Below, one piece after another: positions 20,833-31,319 of a DNA stretch of 64,000 nt (positions are counted from its first letter, which is position 1; every line of letters begins with the position of its first letter). Both the position numbers and the translations under genes were made by a program. The notes under the pieces are model-generated. The model worked only from the letters and a program-made list of their open reading frames with translations. It had not been told where the DNA came from and did no database searches. Source of the DNA: Periplaneta americana (lineage: Eukaryota > Arthropoda > Insecta > Blattodea > Blattidae); contig NC_091117.1 of the NCBI RefSeq assembly GCF_040183065.1, positions 108,740,001 to 108,804,000 on the forward strand, given 5' to 3'.

Positions 20833-23440
20833 TTAATTCTTGCATGACGGGGTTGATATGAGTATGTAGCTTTTCCAGATAATTTTTCCATAATGTTCGA
20901 ACGTAGTCACTAAATAAACTGATGTTGAGGTCACTGTACAATTGGGTATTTCAGATGTGGTAATCTGCTCCAGTGATGGTTCTGCATACTGCGCGTTGGA
21001 TACCGTCAAGTCTTCGAAGAGGGCGGGGGTGGGCGTGAGACCATGTTTCACATGCATACAACATGAGTGATCTGATGACGGATATGTACAGTTGTAATTT
21101 TTTTTATTGGTATTGAGCTCTTGAAGATGGGATACAGGAACATGAATCTTTGAAAAGCTCTATTTCTCACGGAATGAATATGGTATCTGAACGTTAGTCT
21201 CTTGTCAAGGAGGACTCCAAGATATTTTGCTCATGAACTAAAGGGGACGGCTTGATTTTGAATATGAAGTGGCTCATTTATACGGGGAAACGTCTTGTGA
21301 ATATGACTACCTCTGATTTGGTGTTATCTATTTTAAGCCGCCATCTCGTTGACCATTGCGTTAATTTGTCGAGAGCTTCTTGCATATGTTTGCAGGCATA
21401 CTGTATGTATGTTAAAATGCTTCGTATATATGACTGTATCATCTGCATAGATAGCATGTTGGCATTTTGAATGTGAAGGGATATCTTGAACGTAAGCTGA
21501 ATATAGAATTGGACTTAATATGGAACCTTGAGGTACTCCTGCATGAATTGGTTTGGAGGTGGAAGTTTGTTTGTGATAACGAACTTGAAATTTTCTTTCT
21601 TCCAGAAAGTTTGCTATTAGATGAATGTATACATCAGAGATTGAGAGTTTTTGTAACTTATACAGAAGTCCATCATGCCAGATAGTATCGAATGCCTGCT
21701 CTATATCTAAAATGTAGCAAAGGTATGTTGAGATAAGAATTCTGTCTCTATGAAGTGCGTTAGCCTGACCAATGGTTCCCGAGTGCTGTGTTCAGATTTT
21801 AATCAAAATTGTTCATTTTGGATTACATTTGGAGCAGTTGAAGATTGGACGTAGTCGTGATAGCAGAAGTTTTTCCAGTATCTTTCCTAGGAAGTTAAGT
21901 AAATTGATGTAAGTCTGTATCTTGTATGAAGTGTGGGGTCCTTTCCTGGTTTGTGGATTGCAATAATTATGGCTCCTTTCCATGCTTGTGGGAAGTAAAT
22001 GAATTTGAAACAGGCATTGTAGATCTTCGTTAGGTGTATTATGGAGCGTCGAGCTAATTTCTTCAATGCTTGTGGAGGAATGTTGTCTGCACCAGCTGCT
22101 TTCTGGAGTGGAATTTTACAGATTATGTTTTGTACTTCTCGTGGGGTCGTGACTGGTAGAGTATGTCTTGGAGGCTGTTGTAGTATACTCTTCACAATTT
22201 GCGTGACTTCCTCTGTGAATTTAGGTTGGGATGGCTCTTCATGTGGTTCAAAACGATGTTGAAACGAATCTGCAAGAATTTCAGCTTATTTTCGAGAATC
22301 ATAGGCTATATCATTTGGTGGTTGGTATTTTGTATGGCTGTGTTATTTCAGGTATTTGTTTTACCTAATAGTTTTTTGTTAATTTCCAAAAATCTTTTTT
22401 AGTTGGTGGTCAATTTTCTATTTTGTGGCGAAGGCGTTTATTTTGTATATTTGATGTTTTCTTCGTATGGCCCTTTGATATCTGTAAAATGCTCTCTTGG
22501 CTTGTGGATCCCGGAATTCCTGCCATCTTTTCCTTGCTTTAGCTTTGGCTGTAAGGAATGGTTTCAGGTCTGGAAATTCGTTGAGTGATGTAGGTATTGG
22601 TGATGTAGTAGTGACAGAGTTGTAGGTTGCGATAAAGGTGTCTGTAAATAATTGTAGTGCTGTATCTATATCCGATGGTTAAAAAATACGGAGATTTACT
22701 GTTATTGACTCGTGGAGTTATTTTGTATAGTCGTCCCAATTTGTTGTCTTTGCTATTACATTTTTTTATTTCATATTTTGTGATCGGTTTGTTTATTATA
22801 ATTAGGACTGGAATATGATCGGAATCCAACGCTGTAAGACATTTCTGATTGGTTGGGATAGTATTGGTTTTATATAAACAGATGTCTAGAACATCTGGTT
22901 TATGTATTTGTGACCACGTGTATCGAGTTGGCATTAATGTGCCTGCAATCGCATAATGATGTTTTATAAAATAGTCCAATAGAAATTCACCTTTTGGTGT
23001 AGTGATACGGGAATTCCAGGCTGTATTCTTTGCGTTAAAATCACCACAGCAGACGAAATTGTTATGGACGGAAACTAATGAGGTCATATCAGGTTCGTTC
23101 ATTTGCAGATACGGTGGATGGTAAACAGATGTCACTAATAATTCAGTATTATCGAAATTAATGTAAACTCCAGTGGCTTCTAATATGTTGAATTGTGGTA
23201 ATATTGCTCGTCTATGAGGTATATTGGATTTTATAATTATAGCGTTCCTCCACCATTTCTCTGATGTCTATCTGTACGATGGATTTTATAGTTGCAGGTT
23301 TTAAATTTCGTATTTGGTGGTAAGTGTGTTCCAGTGATGCATGCTATATCTATATCATATTTGTTTAGTAGTTGTTGTAGTTCGTAGGTTTGATTTTTTA
23401 CTCCATTTGCATTAAAATTAAATAATAACAGATTTTGTGT
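20833..23440 (-). pseudogene. Jockey ORF2 endonuclease/RT pseudogene
   Basis: It starts near 23,440 with LLLFNFNANGVKNQTYELQQ and CITGTHLPPNTKFKTCNYKI. The endonuclease continues in 22,539-23,135 with VCCGDFNAKNTAWNSR, DVLDICLYKTN and ALDSDHIPVLIII, so the GDFN and SDH motifs are intact. The RT N-terminal part is in 21,887-22,195 (VQNIICKIPLQKAAGADNIP, FPQAWKGAIIIAIHKPGKDP). Beyond that only fragments of the fingers, palm and C-terminus are visible, such as LGVLLDKRLTFRYHI-like sequence near 21,200 and RSLMLYACETWSHA near 21,050. Multiple frameshifts and stops. Confidence 0.8.
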
Positions 23441-23452
23441 GCTACCATTGGT

Positions 23453-24615
23453 TTAAGATCCATCGACAGTGGAGTTCATATTTGTGAATAGAGTAAATCC
23501 ATCTAGTAGAACCATTATTTTAGACAAAGGGTCAGGTGTCGCTTTGAGGCGTTGTATTATTATATTAATTGTACGAATAATTCCCTTTATGTTTATTCCT
23601 CGGAGAAGAGCAATGATATCTTTTAATGAATCGGCAAGAGATTCAGGAACAGATTGTGAATGTGCTGAAGATGAGGCGAAAGTGTTTTCGAAAAGTGACA
23701 AATTTCTCGAACTTGGTTGTCACAGTGTAGGAAAGTCATCTTGTATTGGTATTGGTAGATGTCTACTTGCTGTGGAGTTTATGTTTTGTTTGTTTCTCAG
23801 TTTCTGTCGCAGCAATTCTCGTTGTTCTTGTTGAATTGGGCACTGTCCATAACTGGCAGTATGTGATCCTTGGCAGTTGGTGCATTTAGCTGATTATTTG
23901 ATTCCTTTCGAAGGGCAGTCTACAAATAAATGATCGTTTCCTCATTTTACGCAATGAGTTTCTAGATTGCAACGTTTTGATGTGTGTCCAACCCCCTGAT
24001 ATTTGTGACATTATGTTACGTGAGGAGTTGGTCAGTAGGCTTCAATAGTTGCCAAGTGGTTGTTGATGTCGTGTAATTGATAAATGGTTGCAGAAAATTC
24101 AATGTTTGGAAGTGTTATAACCCAGACTGGAATTGGGTGTCGCTAAGTGGATCCGTCTGGTGTATGATATTGCTTCGTCATTTACAGCACATGTTCTATT
24201 GCATAGCCTAGTTTTTCTAATTTTTCCTTTACAACAGCTGAATCAACAGATGCGGGGAGTCGTTTTAGTACTACTTGTATGAGTTTGTTTTCTCGTGGTT
24301 CATGGGAATAAAATTGAAGTTTTTCATTTTGTAAGATATTATAGTGTGTCATAGTCAGCTGCATGAGGTGTAGTATTTTATACCGTCAGATGTGTAACTA
24401 ATTTTTATGGGTTGACTCAGCCTACTTTGTATTGTCGTGTTTTGTTCAAAGAAATTTCCATCTGGTAATTTTTTTAAAACTATTGGTGGCATTTTAATTA
24501 TTTTAGTAGTATTATCTGGGGTAGTAGATTGCTTATTGTTGTCATCTATGGGTTCGTAAATATGTTCTTGGTCCATTTCTTGTTCGAGAGGAGAAAATGA
24601 ATTACTTAATGGCAT
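23453..24615 (-). pseudogene. Jockey ORF1 (gag-like) pseudogene
   Basis: From 24,615 downwards: an N-terminal low-complexity part, PPIVLKKLPDGNFFEQNTTI, YTSDGIKYYT, then VVLKRLPASVDSAVVKEKLE, which together form the PRE_C2HC region found before gag zinc knuckles. The knuckles follow at about 24,010-23,850. The first reads C-H-K-Y...GHTSKRC with the second Cys changed to Tyr; the second has its second Cys turned into a TGA; the third (CTNCQGSHTASYGQC) is intact. The last 82 codons (23,453-23,701) are a serine-rich tail. In Jockey elements this protein binds RNA and takes it to the nucleus. It is not functional here. Confidence 0.8.
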
Positions 24616-24691
24616 ACTTGGGTGTATATTTGACTGCCAATGTTCGTTTCCCTCTTGGTTTAATTTTTGTTTCTTTGTCTCCTTCAGGCCG

Positions 24692-25933
24692 GTGGAGAGA
24701 AAGGACTCATTTTTACGCAGCGGAGAAATGGTTAGAACAATGTGCTGTGAGTTGGAGTTGTACCGGGCAAGGATAGGCAGCTGGGCGGCAAGGTCAAGGA
24801 TGCAGCGGGGCGTGAAAGGGATAGCTTTGGCAGGTCTGTCTGAGTGTCTCTTCTTTCACATAGTGATCGCGATACTACTAATTATTGGTGGTACCGAAGT
24901 GAATCCAGGACCTGCAAGCGGCAACGAGGCAACCAATGTCAAGTGTTGGAGCTGCAGAAAGAATTTACGAGTAGGTGTGCTGTGCAATCAGTGCGAGACG
25001 TGGTTCCATTTTATTTGTCAGAAGATCAAGCGGGAACAGATAGTAGAAGAAACGTGGCTGTGCAAGGACTACGGGAACGAGGCAGGCAATAGGGAGCTCA
25101 TCGGTCTTCGGAACGAGGTGAAGAAGCTACGCGAGAAGCTAGAGACGGCGGAGCAACGGATCAAGTATTTGGAGGAAGAAAATAAGATGTTGGGACGAGA
25201 AAAGGAAAATGGCGAAGAGAGGGAGAAGAAGAAGCATGGTGCGGCAAGTGTTATCATCGGAGACTCCATCATTCGACATGTAGGAAATCTTCAACCGGAG
25301 CTGGCGACAGAGTGTTATCCTGGGATTAGAGTGAAAGAGATGAAAAGCGTGATCGAGAATCAGGAACGAGGGAACATGGAAAACATCGTCCTTCAAGTAG
25401 GAACAAACGATTTGCGAAGAGGTGTTGATTATATCATGGCAGATGTATATGACTTGGTGATGGAAACGAAGAAGAAATATCCGCCACCTGGGATCGTCAT
25501 CAGTGAATTCGTCAGACGGAGGGACGTGAACTGGAGAAAAGTGGGTCGTGTAAATAAAGCTTTCGAGTGGGTAGCGGAGTATCTTGGTGCACGTTTCGTC
25601 GATCCAAATTCCTGGGTAGATGACAGATGCTTCGGAAGAGACGGAATCCACCTAAATCGGAGGGGAGCTGCAGACATGGGATCCCTCTTCGCGCGGGTAG
25701 TTACTACAACATGGGGCGGCGAAATCGTGGACCCATTATCGGGCAGCAGGACCGAAGGACCATCAGCGGACGGCGGGGGCGAGGGACTACCGACGGTCGC
25801 GGGGGTGAGGGTCTACCAGCGGTCGGAGGGGTCGAGGGACTACCAGCGGGCTGTGCGGTCGAAGACCTATCAGCGGGCGGCGGAGACCAGCAGTGACGAC
25901 GAGTTGCCACGGAGATTCAGAATGTTCAAGTAA
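24692..25933 (+). CDS. LINE ORF1: 2A-like motif, PHD finger, coiled coil, SGNH esterase
   Basis: 413 codons, uninterrupted. After a hydrophobic stretch (about residues 52-66) comes GGTEVNPGP (about 67-75), which resembles the ribosome-skipping 2A signature D-x-E-x-N-P-G-P with the Asp changed to Gly. A PHD-type finger follows (about 84-128: CWSCRKN, CNQCETWFHFIC, ETWLCKD), with one expected cysteine unclear. A coiled coil spans about 135-175 (LRNEVKKLREKLETAEQRI). An SGNH-hydrolase domain spans about 185-340, with VIIGDSIIRHVG (nucleophile Ser), LQVGTNDL and DGIHLNRRG (Asp/His). The tail is rich in GGGEGLP-type and VYQRSEGSRDYQRA repeats. PHD plus esterase ORF1 is known from CR1-like LINEs (Kapitonov and Jurka 2003). 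The start is the first ATG of the open frame; a start at residue 11 or 37 is possible. Note that ORF2 of this copy is dead although ORF1 is intact. Confidence 0.8.
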   Translation: MERKDSFLRSGEMVRTMCCELELYRARIGSWAARSRMQRGVKGIALAGLSECLFFHIVIAILLIIGGTEVNPGPASGNEATNVKCWSCRKNLRVGVLCNQCETWFHFICQKIKREQIVEETWLCKDYGNEAGNRELIGLRNEVKKLREKLETAEQRIKYLEEENKMLGREKENGEEREKKKHGAASVIIGDSIIRHVGNLQPELATECYPGIRVKEMKSVIENQERGNMENIVLQVGTNDLRRGVDYIMADVYDLVMETKKKYPPPGIVISEFVRRRDVNWRKVGRVNKAFEWVAEYLGARFVDPNSWVDDRCFGRDGIHLNRRGAADMGSLFARVVTTTWGGEIVDPLSGSRTEGPSADGGGEGLPTVAGVRVYQRSEGSRDYQRAVRSKTYQRAAETSSDDELPRRFRMFK

Positions 25934-25939
25934 GGACAG

Positions 25940-27109
25940 GCCTATTAAGACTACTGCAGGTTAATTGCCGAAGTATTAGAAATAAACTTATTCCGTTCTG
26001 GAACTTGGTCGATGTTTATAATCCAGATGTAATGATTGGGACGGAATCATGGCTTAGGGAAGACATAAATGACTCGGAAATTTTTAGGTCGGATTATAGA
26101 GTCTTCAGAAAGGATAGAAGTGAGAAGGGAGGGGGAGTTTTCGTTTGTACTAAGATTGAAATAAGTAGCAGTCTTATGTGGATACATGAGGAAGTTGAAA
26201 TATTGAAATGGGCAGGACACCTTAGGTGTAATAGCATGTTACAGACCACCCAGTGAATTAAACAATTTAACTTTGCACAAACTAAATGAATATCTTAATA
26301 CAGTATCAGAAGACTGAAACGTAGTAATTGCTGGGGATCTAAACCTCCCGAAAATTAACTGGAACGGGATTTCAGGTACAAATTCAGATGCACAGACCCT
26401 TGTTAATGAATTGATCTGGCGTAAAGATTTCACACAGGTAGTAAATGGCCCGACGCGTGACAATGTCCTCTTAGATGTTTACCTACTAAGATCTGTCTCT
26501 CTCTTTGTCAACTCTGAAAGTCTTCATAAAATAAGTAATCACAATAGCGTCTTATTAGAAATCTTCTGGGAAAACACAGTAAATCCGAGGTCAAGTCCAG
26601 TGTCTGTCTGGAACTTCAACAAAACCGATGTCCATGAATTACAAGCGTTTCTACGACAAAAGCATGATGACTTTCTAAGGACTGAAGGAAATATGGAAAA
26701 TGAGTGGCATAAATTTAACAGTATAATTTTCGAGGCATTAGTAAAATGTGTACCTTCGAAAATAATTAAGAAAAATCCGGATCCAGAATATTACACTAAT
26801 TATATTCGCTACTTAAAGAAAAAGACAAGGCGCGCATTCAGTAAACGTAAGCGAAGCCATGAGCATTGGGATAAATATGTCGAATTAATTAAGAAACATG
26901 AGTGTGAAAAAAGGATAGCTCAGGAAATTTTTCTAAAAACCATTTTAAAAGAACATGAAAGTAACAATTGGAGACAGTTTTCTAATTATGTACGCTGAAG
27001 AAAAGGAAAAAATGAAGGAGTAGTGCTTTTACGAAATCAAAACGGAGAAAGAATAACTGGTGACAAAGAAAAGGCCGACTTATTAAATTCCTATTTCATT
27101 TCGGTTTTC

Positions 27110-27166
<57 letters not shown>

Positions 27167-28727
27167 CCCGCTGATAGGAGTGGTTGTGTCACAGACCGTG
27201 AATGTGAACCAAATTCGACTTTCAAAATAACTTCCAAAGGGGTTAGAGAGAGAATAACGAAATTAAAAAATCGGAAGTCTCGAGGACCAGATAGTATTGC
27301 TACAGAGATTCTTAAATTAGGTTCCGAGGCCATAATTCCATATTTAATGCGTATATTTCATGTTTCCATAAACAATGCAGCTATTCCATGTGACTGGAAA
27401 TCAGCTATAGTGGTACCCATACATAAAGGTGGAAATAAATTAGATGTCGGAAACTACAGACCGATTAGCCTTACATCTGTCGTATGTAAAGTCCTGGAGC
27501 ATTTGATATCGGATTATATTCGTCATGTTCTAAATGCGAAAGACTGGTTTTACAACCGCCAGCATGGTTTTAGGGAAGGCTTCTCATGTGATAGTCAAAT
27601 TACGTCGCTGGTTCAGGATCTAGCTGAAGAGGTAGATAGAGGCGGAAGAATCGATGCAGTTGCGATTGATTTTTCGAAAGCATTTGATTTGGTGCCACAT
27701 GACATATTAATAGATAAGTTAAGTAGGCTAGGAATATATAAAAGAGTGGTGCTATGGATCCAAGAATTCTTAAAGGGTAGAACTCAGAGAGTTAGAGTAG
27801 GTCATGAAATATCGGAAATTGGAAATGTAAATTCAGGGGTGCCACATGGCAGCATTCTGGGTCCATTACTCTTCATAACATACGTAAATGACTTATGCCA
27901 GAATATTACATCAAATGTGAGGCTATTTGCACACGATTGCATTATCTATAGAAAGATTAGAAATAATTCAGATGTGGATGCTATTCAAACAGACTTGAAT
28001 AAAATTTATAACTGGGCGTTAATGCATAGGATGAAAATAAATGGTTCTAAAAGTAAATCTATAACATTTTGTAGAACCCGAGAGGAAACTAGTCTTAATT
28101 ACGAATTCAGTGGTGTTATAATTCCGCAAGAACAATGTTGTAAAATGCCTAGGAGTGTATTTAAACTCCAAACTTTCTTGGGGAGAGCATGTTGATAATG
28201 TTACGGGTAAAGCATGGAGGGCACTTCACTTTATTATGAGAATCTTGAGAAAGGCTAGCCCCAAATCGAGGGAAATAGCATATCTAACGTTAGTGCGACC
28301 GTTAATGGAATACGGAACTACATGTAGGGATCCCTACAGAATATATCAGATAAATTCCTTAGAAAGAATCCAGTATAGGGCAGCTAAATTTGTTGAAGGT
28401 AAGAGAGAAGATGGAAACGATACGATAAAAGAACTTAAATGGGAAACTTTGGAAAACAGACGTAGGAAAACTAGAATAATATCATTGTATAGAGCACATA
28501 TAGGTCAGAAAGCATGGGTAGACATAACGGTTCGGTTATAAAAGCCAACGTACTATGGTAGGAACGATCATGATTTTAAAATCAAATGTAGGAAACAGAA
28601 AACGGATGTGGGTAAATTCTTATTTTTAAATAGAACTATAAATGATTGGAATGACCTACCTGCAGCGGTCTTTGAGGGCTGTCCTTCCTTAAGGAGATTC
28701 AAGAATAACTTAAAAAGTTGTGTATAA
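25940..28727 (+). pseudogene. CR1-type LINE ORF2, catalytic residues lost
   Basis: The endonuclease (25,950-26,600) reads LLQVNCRSIRNKLIPFWNL, MIGTESWL and GDLNLPKINW, then ISNHNSVLLEI where SDH is expected, with a stop near 26,317 and a frameshift near 26,200. The RT (27,023-28,195) reads LKNRKSRGPDSIATEILKLG, IHKGGNKLDVGNYRPISL, HGFREGFSCDSQ, VAIDFSKAFDLVPHD, SGVPHGSILGPLLF (Q to H) and LFAHDCIIY, where the YADD-type box has lost its first Asp to His. After a frameshift near 28,160, VYLNSKLSWGEHVDNV and the C-terminal domain run to about 28,540, and on past a stop to NDWNDLPAAVFEGCPSLRRF. An (AAT)n array inside the frame encodes a run of Asn. Inactive. Confidence 0.85.
27109..27167 (+). repeat. 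(AAT)n microsatellite inside RT frame
   Basis: About 19 AAT units encode consecutive asparagines between SYFISVF and PADRSGCV. They keep the frame open because the period is three. Confidence 0.97.
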
Positions 28728-28865
28728 AGTGCAAATTAAAATTAAGGTGACATTTAACATTTAATTTTTAAGATGACATGTATTTATTTAACCTGACGAG
28801 TTACTTCCTCGGTTTGAATTGTAAATTATTTAAAAATAGCGTGTAAGAGGGCCTTAGACTATAAA

Positions 28866-29043
28866 GGCCGTATTCATAGACATTTTTAGCGCGGGCTTTT
28901 GGTGGATTATCAGCGTTTTTCTTATTCATAAACCAATGTTAGCGATAGGATATGATTTGAATTCTGTTCTAGTAACCAGTGGATAGCCGGGGCTAGTTTA
29001 GTATTCTCGTAGCGCGTGCTGCGAAATGTCTATGAATAGCACC
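28866..29043. mobile_element. Small inverted-repeat element (178 bp)
   Basis: GGCCGTATTCATAGACATTT at the left is inverted at the right as AAATGTCTATGAATAGCACC, 17 of 20 positions pairing. Inner sequence also pairs loosely (TAGCGCGGGC versus GTAGCGCGTGC). No coding sequence; the target duplication is unclear. It interrupts the 3' UTR of the CR1-type LINE. Confidence 0.75.
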
Positions 29044-29705
29044 CGAAATGTTTAGTTTAAATGCAATTCTGTTTATGAGTATGGATAAGGGTGTAATTAT
29101 TTGACTTATTTGAACTGTTGTATCAGTGAAACGAGGTGAGTCAGTGAAGTTATGGTTTTACAGTGCAGTGAATAGTTCCGATCAGTGATAATTTATAGCG
29201 TCAATGAAATGTGTTCTATAGTGTCAGTGAAATGTGTTATAGAGTGTCAGTGAATTGTGTCCTAAAGTGTCAGTGAAATGCGTCATAGTGCCACTACAGT
29301 GAGTGAGATGAGAGTAAAGTGAAAGACTATCTAAACTTATGTATGGCCTATACATAATTATGTAGGTTGTATTGTAAAATAAGGTATTTTATTTATGTTT
29401 TATTATTGTGTTAAATTGCATTATGTATTCTTATTGTATTGTGTATAAAATTGTATTGTGTATTGTGTATTGTAAATTTTATTGTGTATTGTTTAACATT
29501 TTATTGTGTATTGTTTATATTGTGTATACCACTGCCACTGGGTGCTTGCCCACTTGCAGTGTAAATAAATACATACATTTCCGTTTGTTTAGGTTCTCTC
29601 TTTGAAGAGGAAGCTGAAGAAATGTTTATTGTCGGTGTCATTGTTGATGTGAGACTTGTACTTACAGTTTTGTTGCTGTTTCTTACTGTTGTTGTTGGCG
29701 ATGTT

Positions 29706-30334
29706 TTAGGGTACGTACACGTTGGAGCGATGATAAACGATAAAAGAAGCAGCGATGCTATATCAGGGAGACTTGAAGCATGCATTGTCATTGAGGTGTG
29801 CATTTTGGAGTAACGATAAAAGCGAAGAAACACGATAAAAGCGACGAAAAAGAAAAGTACCATTTTCTTCGCTCTTTTCGTTTATATGATCTCTGATTAA
29901 GATAATATTAATCTGTATAATTACCGGTGGTTGCCAATATATCCGAATATTAATCGATGTATTATTATTTCGGCATATTAAATTAATTATTGTAGATATT
30001 GGCAAATTGATCAGTCGTGTATTTATTGGTCATATGTTATGTGATCACAAAAACCAATCACAACACAACGAATTTATACTATCTTTGGGATGAGAAACTG
30101 GTTTAATTTTTTTCGTATTTAACTTATATTAACCTTGAACTAAGCAGCTGATATTTCCTATATATCTTCTTTCATTAAGTGAATGCATAGAATATCATCT
30201 ACTGATAAATCAAAATGTTCGCTTCCAGCGTCCTCGTTGCTCCGATATGAACACTTGATTCTTTGATAATACCAAAGCGTCGCTAGCTCATTTCTTTTAT
30301 CGTTTATCGTTGCTCCAACGTGTACGTACCCTAA
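29706..30334. mobile_element. Inverted-repeat element, 629 bp, no transposase
   Basis: TTAGGGTACGTACACGTTGG at 29,706 is inverted perfectly at 30,315-30,334; the arms continue to about 43 bp with few differences (AACGATAAACGATAAAAGAA). Inside are GATAAAAGCGA repeats near 29,815-29,850. There is no open frame of transposase type. A clean direct target duplication is not visible on either side. Confidence 0.8.
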
Positions 30335-30553
30335 CTCGCAGTCACGATAGTGAATACTCCTGGTTGACTTTCAATGATGCTCAGGTTTTCCTTTGGTCGT
30401 CTGTAAACTCGTACGGGTGTAGAAGCTGTTCCTTCGACAGAATCAGATGATTGTGTAGTAGATTCGTGTTCCATGTTGTCACGTTGAGTCGAATTGGCCA
30501 TGTTGTGAGAACCCTCTATCGGGATTCCACTTATGAAGATATTTTGCTGATAT
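30335..30553 (-). CDS. Candidate exon cut by an inverted-repeat element
   Basis: The minus-strand open segment follows an acceptor-like TTGTGTTGGCAG and encodes YQQNIFISGIPIEGS, MANSTQRDNMEHESTTQS, SVEGTASTPVRVYRRPKENL and SIIESQPGVFTIVTAS. It is then cut by the end of the element at 29,706-30,334. It has ordinary, non-repetitive composition and no transposon motif. On the far side of the element, 29,705 down to 29,667 stays open (SPTTTVRNSNKT) up to a donor-like GTAAGT, but simply joining the two sides does not keep the frame. Product unknown; it could be a chance frame. Confidence 0.25.
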
Positions 30554-30602
30554 TCTGCCAACACAAGTTTTACGTTTTATAATCACTAATAGTTCAATTA
30601 TG

Positions 30603-30605
<3 letters not shown>

Positions 30606-30665
<60 letters not shown>
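30606..30665. repeat. (TA)n microsatellite
   Basis: About 29 uninterrupted TA units. Frames predicted across it are artefacts. From 30,670 to 31,317 I see no gene. Confidence 0.97.
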
Positions 30666-30672
<7 letters not shown>

Positions 30673-31319
30673 AAAGTAGCACTAAATAAGACAACACGAA
30701 AATAGTTCTAATACACTAAGTTTTCTTCAATGACTTGCTCGTAAGAAGTAGCGTCAAAAAACACGTCCTTTCACCAGCAGTGTCTATCGAAGTCTAAACT
30801 AAATGCACACCACATGTCTTTATCTTTCCTGCTTTTACAGCTAGATAGCAGCTATATGCAGCAAATGGCATACATTATAAAATATCTTTTACGTCATAAA
30901 ACAGGGTCACCTGGTATTAATAAAGAAATGAACCCATACCCAAATATGTCTTGGAACGATTGCGACATTCCTGTGCGTCCTGTTGGACTATTCTCTTTAC
31001 AGACATTCCTGCACAAACAAGATGCATTATGGTCCAGATTAAGACAAATATAATATGAATATGTAACCTCCCGTCCTACAACGAACATCTTAACACTTTC
31101 AATCCTTTTAATGTAAACTCCCTTAGTAAATACATAGATATTCCGGATTGTTAATTTGTTTTGGTTGTACAGATAAGTTACATATTATAATGTATTAATG
31201 AGAAGTCATTTGAACGCATTTTCTACTTGATTAACAACCTGCTCAGCGTTCATATCGAATTTCCTCTGAAACTACATTACATTCTACTTATCCAATATTC
31301 TTAAGCATCTATTAACATA

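Larger units (their letters stand above)
20700..24660 (-). mobile_element. Jockey-like LINE, minus strand, near full length
   Basis: On the minus strand from about 24,660: ORF1 with a PRE_C2HC domain and zinc knuckles, then ORF2 with endonuclease, reverse transcriptase and C-terminal domain to about 20,830, then a short tail. This is the domain order of Jockey-clade elements. The frames are broken throughout. It lies head to head with the CR1-type LINE that starts at about 24,680. Confidence 0.8.
24680..29577 (+). mobile_element. CR1-type LINE with PHD/esterase ORF1, plus strand
   Basis: Intact ORF1 (24,692-25,933), degenerate ORF2 (25,940-28,727), then a 3' UTR. The UTR contains GTGTAAGAGGGCCTTAGACT (28,839), an inserted inverted-repeat element (28,866-29,043), a degenerate series of GTCAGTGAAATG repeats (29,120-29,310), ATTGTGTATTGT repeats and an end at AAATAAATACATACAT (about 29,577). 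Joining the part right of the small element to this LINE is inference from the typical end sequence. Confidence 0.75.

Noticed and set aside
25139-25677. Long minus-strand frames opposite LINE ORF1
   Set aside because: Shadows of the intact plus-strand ORF1, which has recognisable domains.
30479-30697. Frame of alternating Ile/Tyr
   Set aside because: It is the translation of a (TA)n microsatellite; the same applies to 37,523-37,738.
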